A stretch of 52,028 nucleotides of DNA from an uncultured Oscillospiraceae bacterium (lineage in GTDB: Bacteria > Bacillota > Clostridia > Oscillospirales > Oscillospiraceae). The DNA lies in assembly GCA_934660965.1 (NCBI GenBank), contig CAKUIM010000015.1, positions 1-52,028 of the forward strand, given 5' to 3'. Each line of letters opens with the position of its first letter. Within the stretch, counting starts at the first letter, position 1. Below the pieces are notes generated by a model. That model was not told the DNA's origin. It did not search any database and saw nothing but the letters and a program-made list of their open reading frames with translations. Both the position numbers and the translations under genes were made by a program. Below, piece after piece: positions 43,361 through 52,028 of the stretch.

Positions 43361-44719
43361 GTGGATGAGCTGCTGTCCCGTCAGCTGCCCCACTCGGTGG
43401 AGGCGGAGCAGGCGGTGCTTGGCTCCATGCTCATCGACGCGCGCTGCGTGCCCGATGTGGCGGAGCGGCTGCGCCCCGATGACTTCTATATGCGCCAGAA
43501 CCGGGAGATCTACGAGGTGCTCTACGCCATGTTCAGCCGCTTCGAGACCATCGACCCGGTGACGGTGCTCGACCGGATGAAGCAGGCCGGCGTCTACGAC
43601 GAAAATAACTCGGTGGCCTACCTGCGCCAGCTCATGGAGATCACCCCCACGGCGGCCAACGTCCTGGAGTACGTGGGCATCGTCCGGGACAAGGCGCTGC
43701 TGCGCCGGGTGGGCGAGACTGCCGGGGAGCTCACCGAGATGGTGCGCAGCGAGGCGGGCACCGCAAATCAGATTCTCGAGGCCGCCGAGCAGCGCATCTA
43801 CGCCATCCGCCAGGGCCGCTCGGCCAACGGCATGGAGCATATCTCCGACGTCATGGCCGCCGTGTGGGAGACCATCAAGGAGCGCCAGGCCCGGGGGGAT
43901 GAGTTCCCCGGCCTCTCCACCGGCCTGATTGACCTTGACCGGCGCATCTCCGGCCTGAACAACTCCGACCTGCTCATCCTGGCCGCCCGGCCGGGCATGG
44001 GCAAGACGTCTCTGGCGCTGAACATCGGCCTGGAGGCGGGCAAGCATTCGGGGAAAAACGTGGCCATCTTCTCCCTGGAAATGAGCCGGGAACAGCTGGG
44101 CATGCGCCTGCTGTCCACCGAGAGCCTCATCGACAACAAAAAGCTCATCACCGGCCGCCTGGGCGGCGAGGACGAATGGTCCCGGGCCGCCATGGCGGTG
44201 GCCGCCCTGAGCCAGGCCAAAATTTATATTGACGACGACTCATCCCTGTCGGTGGCGGATATGAACGCCAAGTGCCGCCGCATCAAGGATTTGGGCCTTG
44301 TCATCATTGATTATATGCAGCTCATGCAGTCTGCCGGGGGCGCGGCCCGGAACAACGAGAACCGCCAGCAGGTGGTGTCCGACATCTCCCGGGCGCTGAA
44401 AATCATGGCCAAGGAGCTCAACGTGCCGGTGATGTGCCTGTCCCAGCTCTCCCGCGCCAACGAAAGCCGATCCACCGGCCAGCGCCGGCCCATGCTCAGC
44501 GACCTGCGGGAGTCGGGCTCTATCGAGCAGGACGCCGACATCGTCATGTTCATCTACCGGGAGAGCTATTACGACGACGACGCGGAGAATCCCAATATCG
44601 CCGAGTGTATCGTGGCCAAAAACCGCCACGGCGCCACCGGAACCGTCATGCTGGAGTGGCGGCCGGAGTTCACCACCTTCCGCAACCTGGCCCAGGGCTA
44701 CGAAGAGGACGAGTATTGA
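43361..44719 (+). CDS. dnaB: Replicative DNA helicase
   Basis: Hexameric helicase that unwinds DNA at the replication fork. It has 452 residues from GTG 43361: N-terminal DnaB domain (QLPHSVEAEQAVLGSML; FYMRQNREIYEVLYAMF) and RecA-like domain with Walker A RPGMGKTS (Gly212-Lys215), FSLEMSREQLGMRLL, and Walker B VIIDYMQLM. AAGGAGAGG lies ten bases before the GTG; the open frame upstream is repeat sequence. Its stop overlaps the tilS start (TGATG), so the genes are coupled. Confidence 0.97.
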   Translation: MDELLSRQLPHSVEAEQAVLGSMLIDARCVPDVAERLRPDDFYMRQNREIYEVLYAMFSRFETIDPVTVLDRMKQAGVYDENNSVAYLRQLMEITPTAANVLEYVGIVRDKALLRRVGETAGELTEMVRSEAGTANQILEAAEQRIYAIRQGRSANGMEHISDVMAAVWETIKERQARGDEFPGLSTGLIDLDRRISGLNNSDLLILAARPGMGKTSLALNIGLEAGKHSGKNVAIFSLEMSREQLGMRLLSTESLIDNKKLITGRLGGEDEWSRAAMAVAALSQAKIYIDDDSSLSVADMNAKCRRIKDLGLVIIDYMQLMQSAGGAARNNENRQQVVSDISRALKIMAKELNVPVMCLSQLSRANESRSTGQRRPMLSDLRESGSIEQDADIVMFIYRESYYDDDAENPNIAECIVAKNRHGATGTVMLEWRPEFTTFRNLAQGYEEDEY

Positions 44720-46044
44720 TGCCCGGCGCCTTTCGCTACGACCTGATTGCCCCGGGCAGCCGGGTGCTGTGCGCCCTCTCCGGCGGCGCGGACTCGGTAT
44801 ATCTGCTCTGCCGCCTGCTGGAGGGCGCGCAGGAGCGAGGCTATGCCGTAGCCTGCGCCCACTATAACCACCACCTGCGCCAGAGCGCCGAGCGGGACGA
44901 GGACTTTGTCCGCGACCTGTGCCGGGAGCGGGGCGTGAGCCTTGCCGTGGGCGGGGGCGACGTGGCCGCCCAGGCGGCCCGGCTGGGCCTTGGCATTGAG
45001 GACTGTGCCCGGCGCATGCGCTACGCCTTTTTGGAAGAGACCGCCGACGCGCTGGGCTGCGCCGCCATCGCCACCGGCCACCACGCCGGAGACCAGGCGG
45101 AGACCGTGCTGCTCAACCTCATCCGGGGCTGCGGCCTTGGGGGGCTGGGGGGCATCCCGGAGCGCCGGGGCCGCCTGGTGCGCCCCATGCTTGCCGTCAC
45201 CCGGGGGGAGATCAACGCCTATCTGGCCGCCCGCGGGCAGGCCCATGTGGAGGACGAGACCAACGCCGACCTGTCCTATGCCCGCAACCGCATCCGCCAT
45301 CAGGTGCTGCCCGCGCTGGAGAGCCTCAACCCCCGCGCCGCGGAGCACCTATGCGCCCTGGCCCGGCGGGCAGCGGAGGACGAAGGGGAGCTCGCCCGCC
45401 AGGCTGAAGGGCTGCTCGCCCGGGCCCGGCGGGACGGGACGGTGTGGGACGTCCCGGCGTGCGTCCTGGCCCAGGCCCCCCGCCCCCTGGCGGCGCGGGC
45501 CTGCCGGGCGCTGATGGAGCGCGCCGGAATGGCCCCGGAGTCTGGGCACATCGAGGCCGCCCTGGCCCTGGCGTCCCGGGCGCAGGGCGCCGGAGCGCTG
45601 GACGTGCCCGGCGGCCGCGTGGCGCGGGAGCAGGGTACCCTGCGCTTCGTGCCCGCCGATACCCCCGGCGGGGGATCTCCCGCCCCGATGACGCTAATCG
45701 AGGGGACGCTGCGCTGGGGAGCGTGGCGGGCAGTGTGCGCGCCGGCGGTATGCCCGGGCAAAGCCTATGTCTCCCCCTATGAATTTTATCTCCGGCCGGG
45801 GGAATACACCGTGCGCACACGCCGGGAGGGCGACCGGCTCCGGCTGGGAAGCCGCCCGGAAAAGACGGTGAAGCGGCTGCTCTCCGAGGGGCAGGTGTCC
45901 CCGGGGGAGCGCGGCCTTGTGCCGGTGCTGGAGGGCGAGGGCCGGGCGGCGGCGCTGGGCGGCTTTGGGCCGGACGCCGGCTTTTTGGCGGAAACCGGGC
46001 GGGAATGCCTTCATATTATTCTTACCAAGGAGAGAGAAACATGA
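44719..46044 (+). CDS. tilS: tRNA(Ile)-lysidine synthetase
   Basis: Changes C34 of tRNA-Ile(CAU) to lysidine so that it reads AUA. It has 441 residues: N-type ATP pyrophosphatase domain with PP-loop SGGADS at 21-26, AHYNHHLRQSAERDEDF and ATGHHAGDQAETVLLNLIRGCG, followed by a substrate-binding domain. The C-terminal domain contains RREGDRLRLGSRPEKTVKRLL, the usual TilS end module. It starts on the last base of the dnaB stop and ends overlapping hpt by four bases. Essential function in most bacteria. Confidence 0.95.
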   Translation: MPGAFRYDLIAPGSRVLCALSGGADSVYLLCRLLEGAQERGYAVACAHYNHHLRQSAERDEDFVRDLCRERGVSLAVGGGDVAAQAARLGLGIEDCARRMRYAFLEETADALGCAAIATGHHAGDQAETVLLNLIRGCGLGGLGGIPERRGRLVRPMLAVTRGEINAYLAARGQAHVEDETNADLSYARNRIRHQVLPALESLNPRAAEHLCALARRAAEDEGELARQAEGLLARARRDGTVWDVPACVLAQAPRPLAARACRALMERAGMAPESGHIEAALALASRAQGAGALDVPGGRVAREQGTLRFVPADTPGGGSPAPMTLIEGTLRWGAWRAVCAPAVCPGKAYVSPYEFYLRPGEYTVRTRREGDRLRLGSRPEKTVKRLLSEGQVSPGERGLVPVLEGEGRAAALGGFGPDAGFLAETGRECLHIILTKERET

Positions 46045-46580
46045 TTGACGATGTGGAGCGCATCCTCTTTACCGAGGAGCAGCTGCGGCAGCGGGTAGCT
46101 GAGCTGGGTGCGCAGATTACCAAGGATTACGCCGGGAAGGCCCCGGTGCTGGCCTCCATCCTGCGGGGCTCCTATATCTTTATGGCCGACCTCACCCGGC
46201 AGATTAACCTGCCGTTGAGCGTTGACTTCATGGCGGTGTCCTCCTACGGTGCGGGCACCACCAGCTCCGGCCAGGTGGAGATCAAGAAGGATCTGTCCGA
46301 CTCCATCGAGGGGCGGGATCTTATCATCGTGGAGGATATTCTGGACTCCGGCAACACCCTCTACTACCTCATGGACATCCTGCGGGTGCGCCGGCCCGCC
46401 TCCATCCGCATCTGCACCCTGCTTGATAAGCCCGAGCGCCGGGCCAAGCCCATCCAGGCCGACTACTGCGGCTTCACCATTCCCGATGCCTTCGTGGTGG
46501 GCTATGGCTTAGACTATAATGAAAAGTACCGCAACCTGCCGTATATCGGGGTATTGAAGCCGTCGGTGTACGGCGGGTGA
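46041..46580 (+). CDS. hpt: Hypoxanthine phosphoribosyltransferase
   Basis: Salvages hypoxanthine and guanine with PRPP to IMP and GMP. It has 179 residues: ILRGSYIFMADL and the PRPP motif IIVEDILDSGNTLYYL, then DYCGFTIPDAFVVGYGLDYNEKYRNLPYIG, characteristic of bacterial HPRT. ATG 46041 has AAGGAG and overlaps tilS (ATGA). The tilS-hpt-ftsH order is conserved in Firmicutes. Confidence 0.97.
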   Translation: MIDDVERILFTEEQLRQRVAELGAQITKDYAGKAPVLASILRGSYIFMADLTRQINLPLSVDFMAVSSYGAGTTSSGQVEIKKDLSDSIEGRDLIIVEDILDSGNTLYYLMDILRVRRPASIRICTLLDKPERRAKPIQADYCGFTIPDAFVVGYGLDYNEKYRNLPYIGVLKPSVYGG

Positions 46581-46640
46581 GCCATAGCCCGCCGCGCCGC
46601 AATCCCCCAACATCGCCCCCACAAAGGAGCTGTCATCCCA

Positions 46641-48506
46641 TTGAAGCGAAAATTGAACTTTAAGGACAATATCCTGGCCATGCTGCTCATCCTGGTGGTG
46701 CTGTGGACCGCCGCCACGCTGCTCTTCCGGCAGAACACCGGAACGGTGGAGTATTCCGACATCGTCTCCTATTTCGAGACGGAGCAGGTCACGGCCTTCG
46801 CGGTGGATAAGAACAACATCCTCACCGTAAAGCTCCGGGACGGAACGGTGAAAAGCCACGCCCTGGCGGACCTGGGCGTATTTCACGGCGACCTTGGGGA
46901 GCTGATCCTGGCCCAGCGCCAGGCGGGCATCCTCACGGACTTTGACTATCAGCAGAAGTTCATGATGCCCCTGTGGCTTCAGATCGCCCTGCCGGTGGTG
47001 CTGTGCGTGGTGGCCATGATGGTCATCTCCGGCGTGATGGCCATGCGCCAGCAGAACGCCCAGGGCGGCCAGGGGGGGCTCAACCAGTTCGGCAAGGCCC
47101 GGGCGAATGACGCCGCGGGCAGCGAGAAAAAGGTCACCTTTGCCGACGTGGCCGGCGCGGACGAGGAAAAGGCCGAGCTTCAGGAGCTGGTGGACTTCCT
47201 CCGCTCCCCCCAGAAGTACATCGACCTGGGCGCCCGCATCCCCAAGGGCGTGCTGCTGGTGGGCCCTCCGGGCACGGGCAAGACCCTGCTGGCCCGGGCG
47301 GTGGCCGGCGAGGCCGGGGTGAAGTTCCTGTCCATCTCCGGCTCCGACTTTGTGGAGCTGTATGTGGGCGTGGGCGCCAGCCGGGTGCGGGACCTCTTCG
47401 ACCAGGCCAAGAAAGAGGCGCCGGCCATTGTATTCATTGACGAGATCGACGCCGTGGGCCGCCAGCGGGGCGCGGGCCTTGGCGGCGGCCATGACGAGCG
47501 GGAGCAGACCCTCAACCAGCTGCTGGTGGAGATGGACGGCTTTGCCGCCAACGAAGGGGTCATCGTGCTGGCGGCCACCAACCGGCAGGACATTCTCGAC
47601 CCCGCCCTGCTGCGCCCCGGCCGGTTTGACCGGCAGGTGTACGTGGGCCGGCCGGACATGAAGGGCCGGGAGGAGATCCTGCGGGTGCACAGCCGGAAAA
47701 AGCCCCTGGCAGAGGATGTGGACCTGCGGGAAATTGCCCGGGAAACCACCGGATTTACCGGGGCAGATCTGGAAAACCTAATGAACGAGGCGGCCCTCGC
47801 CGCCGCCCGGCAGGGCAAGCGGATGATCGGCCTTGCCGACATTCAGGAGTCGGTCATCAAGGTGCTGGCCGGGCCGGAGAAGCGCAGCCGGGCCCAGATC
47901 GAGGAGGATCGGCGCATCACCGCCTATCACGAGGCGGGCCACGCGGTGGTCAGCCACGCCCTGCCCACCCAGGACCCTGTCCATCAGATCACCATCATCC
48001 CCCGGGGCCAGGCGGCGGGCATGACCATCAACCGCCCCCAGGAGGACCGCAGCCATGTGACCCGCCAGCGGCTGGAGGAAACCCTCTCCACCCTGCTGGG
48101 CGGCCGGGCGGCGGAGGAGCTGGCCCTGGGCTTTGTGTGCACCGGCGCGGTGAGCGACCTGCAGCGCAGCACCGAGATTGCCCGGGACATGGTCACCAAG
48201 TACGGCATGAGTGACCGCCTGGGCAACGTCACCTTCTCCACCGGCCACGATGAGGTATTCCTGGGCCGGTCCATGGCCCAGGCAAAGCCCTATTCCGAGC
48301 AGACCGCCGCGGTGATCGACGCCGAGGTGAAGGCCCTGGTGGACCGTGCCTTTGAGAGGAGCCGGGCCATCCTGACCCGGGACCGGGACAAGCTGGAGCT
48401 GGTGGCCCGCTACCTGCTGCGCAACGAGACCATGACCGCCGAGCAGTTCGCCCTGGTGTATACCGATCCGGAGCGGCTGACGGAAGACTTATCAGAACGG
48501 AGCTGA
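46641..48506 (+). CDS. ftsH: ATP-dependent zinc metalloprotease FtsH
   Basis: Membrane-bound AAA+ protease that degrades damaged or short-lived membrane and cytosolic proteins. It has 621 residues: two N-terminal helices (about 11-29 and 110-132) flanking an extracytoplasmic domain, AAA+ module with Walker A GPPGTGKT at 208-215 and Walker B IVFIDEID, second region of homology ATNRQDILDPALLRPGRFDR, and zinc site HEAGH (His430, His434). The start is TTG 46641 with AAAGGAG eleven bases before it. Usual position after hpt. Confidence 0.97.
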   Translation: MKRKLNFKDNILAMLLILVVLWTAATLLFRQNTGTVEYSDIVSYFETEQVTAFAVDKNNILTVKLRDGTVKSHALADLGVFHGDLGELILAQRQAGILTDFDYQQKFMMPLWLQIALPVVLCVVAMMVISGVMAMRQQNAQGGQGGLNQFGKARANDAAGSEKKVTFADVAGADEEKAELQELVDFLRSPQKYIDLGARIPKGVLLVGPPGTGKTLLARAVAGEAGVKFLSISGSDFVELYVGVGASRVRDLFDQAKKEAPAIVFIDEIDAVGRQRGAGLGGGHDEREQTLNQLLVEMDGFAANEGVIVLAATNRQDILDPALLRPGRFDRQVYVGRPDMKGREEILRVHSRKKPLAEDVDLREIARETTGFTGADLENLMNEAALAAARQGKRMIGLADIQESVIKVLAGPEKRSRAQIEEDRRITAYHEAGHAVVSHALPTQDPVHQITIIPRGQAAGMTINRPQEDRSHVTRQRLEETLSTLLGGRAAEELALGFVCTGAVSDLQRSTEIARDMVTKYGMSDRLGNVTFSTGHDEVFLGRSMAQAKPYSEQTAAVIDAEVKALVDRAFERSRAILTRDRDKLELVARYLLRNETMTAEQFALVYTDPERLTEDLSERS

Positions 48507-48511
48507 AGCAC

Positions 48512-49108
48512 ATGTCCCAGAATCCCGAAGAGAAAGACGCTGCCGCCGGCAGCGGAGAGAAGAACGCCTCCGGCGGCACCTCCACCCTCGGCCAGGAGAT
48601 CTACCAGACCCTGCGTTCCCTGGTGTGGATCATTCTGGCGGTGATCTTTGTATTCACCTTCATCGTGCGCCTGACGGTGGTGGACGGCCCGTCCATGAAG
48701 GACACCCTTCAGCACGGGGACATCGTCCTCACCCGGCGGCTGGGCTATACCCCCCGTCAGGGGGATGTGGTGGTGCTCACCAAGGAGTCCTTCCGCTCCG
48801 ACTCCATCATCAAGCGGGTGATCGCCACCGAGGGGCAGCGAGTGGACATCGACTATGCCGCCAACACCGTGACGGTGGACGGCGAGGAGCTCTCCGAGCC
48901 CTACCTCCCGGAGCCCATGCGGGTGCCCGGCTATGGGGACACCGTGAACCACCTGACCGTACCCGAGGGGTGCATCTTCGTCATGGGGGATAACCGCAAC
49001 CACTCCTCCGACAGCCGCTACCCGGATATCGGCGTTGTGGACGTGCGCTGCGTCATCGGGAAGGCCACGCTGGTGCTCTTCCCCTTCTCCGACTTCGGGG
49101 CCCTTTGA
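48512..49108 (+). CDS. lepB: Signal peptidase I
   Basis: Removes signal peptides from secreted proteins at the outer face of the membrane. It has 198 residues: one N-terminal helix (about 37-57), the nucleophile Ser61 in VDGPSMKDT and general-base Lys101 in SIIKRVIA, and the box GCIFVMGDNRNHSSDSRYPDIG. Gram-positive type size. It starts five bases after ftsH and is probably co-transcribed. Confidence 0.95.
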   Translation: MSQNPEEKDAAAGSGEKNASGGTSTLGQEIYQTLRSLVWIILAVIFVFTFIVRLTVVDGPSMKDTLQHGDIVLTRRLGYTPRQGDVVVLTKESFRSDSIIKRVIATEGQRVDIDYAANTVTVDGEELSEPYLPEPMRVPGYGDTVNHLTVPEGCIFVMGDNRNHSSDSRYPDIGVVDVRCVIGKATLVLFPFSDFGAL

Positions 49109-49154
49109 GGGGCGCCCCGGCAGGACGAACAAAGATCAAGAGAGGATTCTGACC

Positions 49155-50117
49155 ATGTTTGAGCGATTGAAATGGCCCGCTGGGGCGCTGGCGCTGGGCG
49201 CGCTGGGCGCGCTTTTGCGGCGCTGGCAGCTCCATACCGCGCTGGACGCCGAGTCGGGGCTTTTTGCCCCCTTTGCCCCGGCAAGCCTTGCGCTGGGCGC
49301 CTATCTCGCGGCCGCGCTGGCACTGCTGGCGCTGCTGGCGGCGCGCACGAGAGAGGGGCGGCGGCAGAGCGGGCGGCTGTGCCGGTGGGAGGTGCTTTTC
49401 GCCGCCGGCGGCAATGCGGTGTACCTGGGCCTTGCGGTGTTCGGTGCCCTGCTGACCCTGGGCGCGGCCCCCCTGCTGCTTGGGGAGGCCATGGAGGCGC
49501 GCGCGGCGCGCGCGGCAAGTGACAGCGTGGGCGCCCTTGCCTCCAGCGGCATTCTGGAGATTTTGCTGGCGGTGTGCGCTGCGGCGGCCTGCGCTGCTAT
49601 GCTCTCGGCGGCCCAAAACAATTACCGCATGCGGGGCCGGGGCCGGGAGAACGCGGCGCTGCTGCTGCCGGTGCTACTGTGCTGCCTGTGGCTGCTCAAG
49701 AGCTATCGCTCCAACGCCCCCGACCCGGCGCTGTGGAGCTATGTGCCGCTGCTGCTGGCCATCGGGCTTTTCACGTTATTTCATATGGAGTGCGCGGCGC
49801 TCTCCTTTGCCGATGGGAAGCCCCGGCGGCTTTTGTGGCTTGGGGCGGCGGCCATTGTGATGGGCGGCGTGGCCATGGTGGGCAGTGCCGCAGGCACCGG
49901 CGGCAAGCTGCTGCTGGGCGGCCAGGCGGCTGCGGCCCTGGCTGCGCTGTGGGTGGTGCCGGGGAACCTGCTCTGCCCGCCCGGGGCGGACCGGTTCGGC
50001 CTGCGGGCCCAGCTGCGCCAGGGCCGGGAGACCCCCGAAGAAGCGCCGGAGCAGACCGGCCAGGAGCAGGAGAGCGAAGCAGACAGAGCGGTACAGGAGG
50101 AAGAGGAACATGACTGA
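49155..50117 (+). CDS. Multi-span membrane protein of unknown function
   Basis: A 320-residue protein, very rich in Ala and Leu, with seven or eight hydrophobic segments (about 8-22, 42-62, 80-105, 130-150, 165-182, 192-210, 225-245, 255-275). It ends in a cytoplasmic tail strongly enriched in Glu and Gln. I recognise no family. ATG 49155 has GAGGATT in front, weak but correctly spaced. It lies between lepB and metG, and its stop lies within the first codons of metG (overlap 50110-50117), so it belongs to the same unit. Confidence 0.82.
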   Translation: MFERLKWPAGALALGALGALLRRWQLHTALDAESGLFAPFAPASLALGAYLAAALALLALLAARTREGRRQSGRLCRWEVLFAAGGNAVYLGLAVFGALLTLGAAPLLLGEAMEARAARAASDSVGALASSGILEILLAVCAAAACAAMLSAAQNNYRMRGRGRENAALLLPVLLCCLWLLKSYRSNAPDPALWSYVPLLLAIGLFTLFHMECAALSFADGKPRRLLWLGAAAIVMGGVAMVGSAAGTGGKLLLGGQAAAALAALWVVPGNLLCPPGADRFGLRAQLRQGRETPEEAPEQTGQEQESEADRAVQEEEEHD

Positions 50118-52028
50118 ACAGAAGAAATTTTATATCACAACCCCCATCTATTATCCGTCGGACAAGCTGCACATCGGGCACACCTACTGCACGGTGGCCA
50201 CCGACGCCATCGCCCGCTACAAGCGCCTTTGCGGCTATGACGTGATGTTCCTCACCGGTACCGACGAGCACGGCCAGAAGATTGAGGACAAGGCGAAGGA
50301 GGCCGGCGTCTCCCCCAAGGAGTTCGTGGACGCCATCGTGGACGGCCCCCGGGGGGTGAAGGACCTGTGGAAGCTGATGAACATCTCCAATGACCGCTTT
50401 ATCCGCACCACCGATGACTATCATGTGGCGGCCATCCAGCGCATCTTCAAGAAGATGTATGAAAAGGGCGACATCTATAAGGGCGTCTACAAGGGCAAGT
50501 ACTGCAAGCCCTGCGAGTCCTTCTGGACGGAGAGCCAGCTGGTGGACGGCAAGTGCCCCGACTGCGGCCGCGAGGTGCAGGACGCGGAGGAGGAGGCCTA
50601 TTTCTTCCGCCTGTCCAAGTACGCCGGCCGGGTGCAGGATCTGCTGGAGAACACCGACTTCCTGGAGCCCCGCAGCCGGGTCAACGAGATGGTCAACAAC
50701 TTCATCAAGCCCGGCCTTGAGGATCTGTGCGTGTCCCGCACGTCCTTCTCCTGGGGCATCCCCGTGGACTTTGACCCGGGCCATGTGGTGTATGTGTGGA
50801 TCGACGCCCTCTTCAACTATATGACTGCCCTGGGCTTTGAAAACGACCGCTACAACGACCTTGACAGGTTTTGGCCCGCCGACGCCCACATCGTGGGCAA
50901 GGAGATCGTCCGCTTCCACTCCATCATCTGGCCGGCCATGCTCATGAGCCTGGACCTGCCCCTGCCCCGAAAGGTGTTCGGCCACGGCTGGCTGCTGCTG
51001 GACGGCGGCAAGATGAGCAAGTCCAAGGGCAACGTGGTGGACCCCTATATCCTGGCGGAGAAATTCGGGGTGGACGCCCTGCGCTTCTTCCTGCTGCGCA
51101 CCTTCCCCTTCGGCTCCGACGGCAACTTCTCCAACGAGCTGCTCATCAAGACCATCAACACCGACCTTGCCAACGACCTGGGCAACCTGGTCAGCCGCAC
51201 CACCGCCATGGTGGGCAAGTACTTCGGCGGCGCGCTGCCCGGCGCATGCCGGGAGTGGGCCAGCCCCGAGAGCTTTGATGCCGAGCTTCTTGACATGGCC
51301 GCCGGCGTGCGGGAGCGCTACGCCGCGCAGATGGATGCCTTTGCCCCCCATAAGGCGCTGGACGAGGTGTTCAAGGTCATTGCCCGGGCCAACAAGTATA
51401 TCGACGAGACCATGCCCTGGGCCCTTGCCAAGGACATGGACGCCAACGGCGCGCGCCTGGCCCACGTGATGTACAACCTGCTGGAGTGCGCCCGCATCTG
51501 CGGCGTGCTCCTTACCCCCTTCATGCCCGAGAGCATGGACAGGCTCTTCGCCCAGATCGGCGCGTCCGAGGCTACCCGGACCTGGGAGAGCGCCGGCGTT
51601 TGGGGAGGCCTTCCCGAAAACGCCGCCGTCACCAAGGGGGAGAACCTCTTCCCCCGGGTGGACATGGACGCCGCCCTCAAGGAGCTGGACGAGGCCGCCG
51701 AGGCCGCCCGCCGGGCAGCCCTGCCCGCGCTGGAGATTGAGCCCTTTGCCGACGCCAACGTGGACTTTGAGACCTTCTGCAAGTCCGATTTCCGGGTAGT
51801 CAAGGTCAAAGACTGCCAGGCGGTGAAAAAGAGCGAGAAGCTGCTGCGCTTCACCCTGGACGACGGCACCGGCACCGACCGGCAAATCCTCTCCGGCATC
51901 CGCAAGTTCTACGAGCCGGAGCAGCTCATCGGCAAGACGCTGGTGGCCATCGTGAACCTGCCCCCCCGGAAGATGATGGGCCTGGAGAGCTGCGGCATGC
52001 TCATTTCCGCCGTCCACACCGAGCGGGG
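50110..52028 (+). CDS. metG: Methionyl-tRNA synthetase, 3' end outside the window
   Basis: Charges tRNA-Met. 639 codons are visible and the frame stays open to the edge. The class I signatures are complete: HIGH at residues 21-24 and KMSKS at 301-305. A zinc knuckle CKPC...CPDC lies between them. The anticodon-binding helical domain is followed by a C-terminal tRNA-binding OB-fold (from about 545) with FETFCKSDFRVVKVKDCQAV and LPPRKMMGLES. Homologues of this class have about 650 residues, so only a few are missing. It overlaps the preceding gene by eight bases, with GAGGAAGAGG in front. Confidence 0.97.
   Translation, partial: MTEQKKFYITTPIYYPSDKLHIGHTYCTVATDAIARYKRLCGYDVMFLTGTDEHGQKIEDKAKEAGVSPKEFVDAIVDGPRGVKDLWKLMNISNDRFIRTTDDYHVAAIQRIFKKMYEKGDIYKGVYKGKYCKPCESFWTESQLVDGKCPDCGREVQDAEEEAYFFRLSKYAGRVQDLLENTDFLEPRSRVNEMVNNFIKPGLEDLCVSRTSFSWGIPVDFDPGHVVYVWIDALFNYMTALGFENDRYNDLDRFWPADAHIVGKEIVRFHSIIWPAMLMSLDLPLPRKVFGHGWLLLDGGKMSKSKGNVVDPYILAEKFGVDALRFFLLRTFPFGSDGNFSNELLIKTINTDLANDLGNLVSRTTAMVGKYFGGALPGACREWASPESFDAELLDMAAGVRERYAAQMDAFAPHKALDEVFKVIARANKYIDETMPWALAKDMDANGARLAHVMYNLLECARICGVLLTPFMPESMDRLFAQIGASEATRTWESAGVWGGLPENAAVTKGENLFPRVDMDAALKELDEAAEAARRAALPALEIEPFADANVDFETFCKSDFRVVKVKDCQAVKKSEKLLRFTLDDGTGTDRQILSGIRKFYEPEQLIGKTLVAIVNLPPRKMMGLESCGMLISAVHTER

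Overview
The window reads as chromosome of a GC-rich Firmicute, most likely a gut Oscillospiraceae/Flavonifractor-type clostridium. This is inferred from gene families, Gram-positive style lipoproteins, strong AGGAGG-type ribosome sites, GTG/TTG starts, and the order gdpP-rplI-dnaB-tilS-hpt-ftsH. No taxonomic marker gene is present, so the placement is tentative.

Layout. 1-2.8 kb (minus): glutamate dehydrogenase (cut by the window edge), a small membrane protein, and the manganese exporter mntP behind a yybP-ykoY manganese riboswitch with an overlapping terminator. 2.9-9 kb (plus): an ABC ATPase with a giant coiled-coil FtsX-type permease, then a membrane-anchored 5'-nucleotidase-like enzyme. 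9.1-11.2 kb: feoA-feoB ferrous iron uptake. 11.4-12.6 kb: a cytidylate-kinase-like protein (minus), a 31-residue gene with its own ribosome site and terminator, and tRNA-Thr(CGT).

12.6-27.7 kb is a catabolic region in two parts. The first is a sigma-54 module: an acetoacetate-decarboxylase-family enzyme, a PAS/AAA+/Fis enhancer-binding regulator (frameshifted here), a ketopantoate-reductase-like dehydrogenase, a cog3964-type amidohydrolase and a GntP-type permease. Near-perfect -24/-12 promoters lie in front of both enzyme units. The second is a sigma-A unit: a type-B carboxylesterase, a Liv-type ABC importer with a LivM-LivG fusion, its binding lipoprotein, an esterase lipoprotein and an alpha/beta hydrolase. 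Together they look like ester/amide hydrolysis plus uptake of the released acids; the substrates cannot be read from sequence.

27.8-34 kb: lipoproteins including a clostripain-family (C11) protease, a zinc-ribbon/SHOCT protein and a LemA-like fragment (minus), opposite a LytTR/GHKL two-component system. 34.0-34.9 kb is a repeat-rich spacer with tRNA-Gly(GCC). 34.8-39.1 kb is a three-gene operon (beta-mannosidase, D-lyxose/D-mannose isomerase, PfkB fructokinase) behind a third sigma-54 promoter, giving a complete route from beta-mannoside to fructose 6-phosphate. 39.2-52 kb is housekeeping: ilvE, gdpP, rplI, dnaB, tilS, hpt, ftsH, lepB, an unknown membrane protein and metG (cut by the window edge). 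A 131-bp repeat with matching inverted ends occurs at 34.1 and 43.2 kb.
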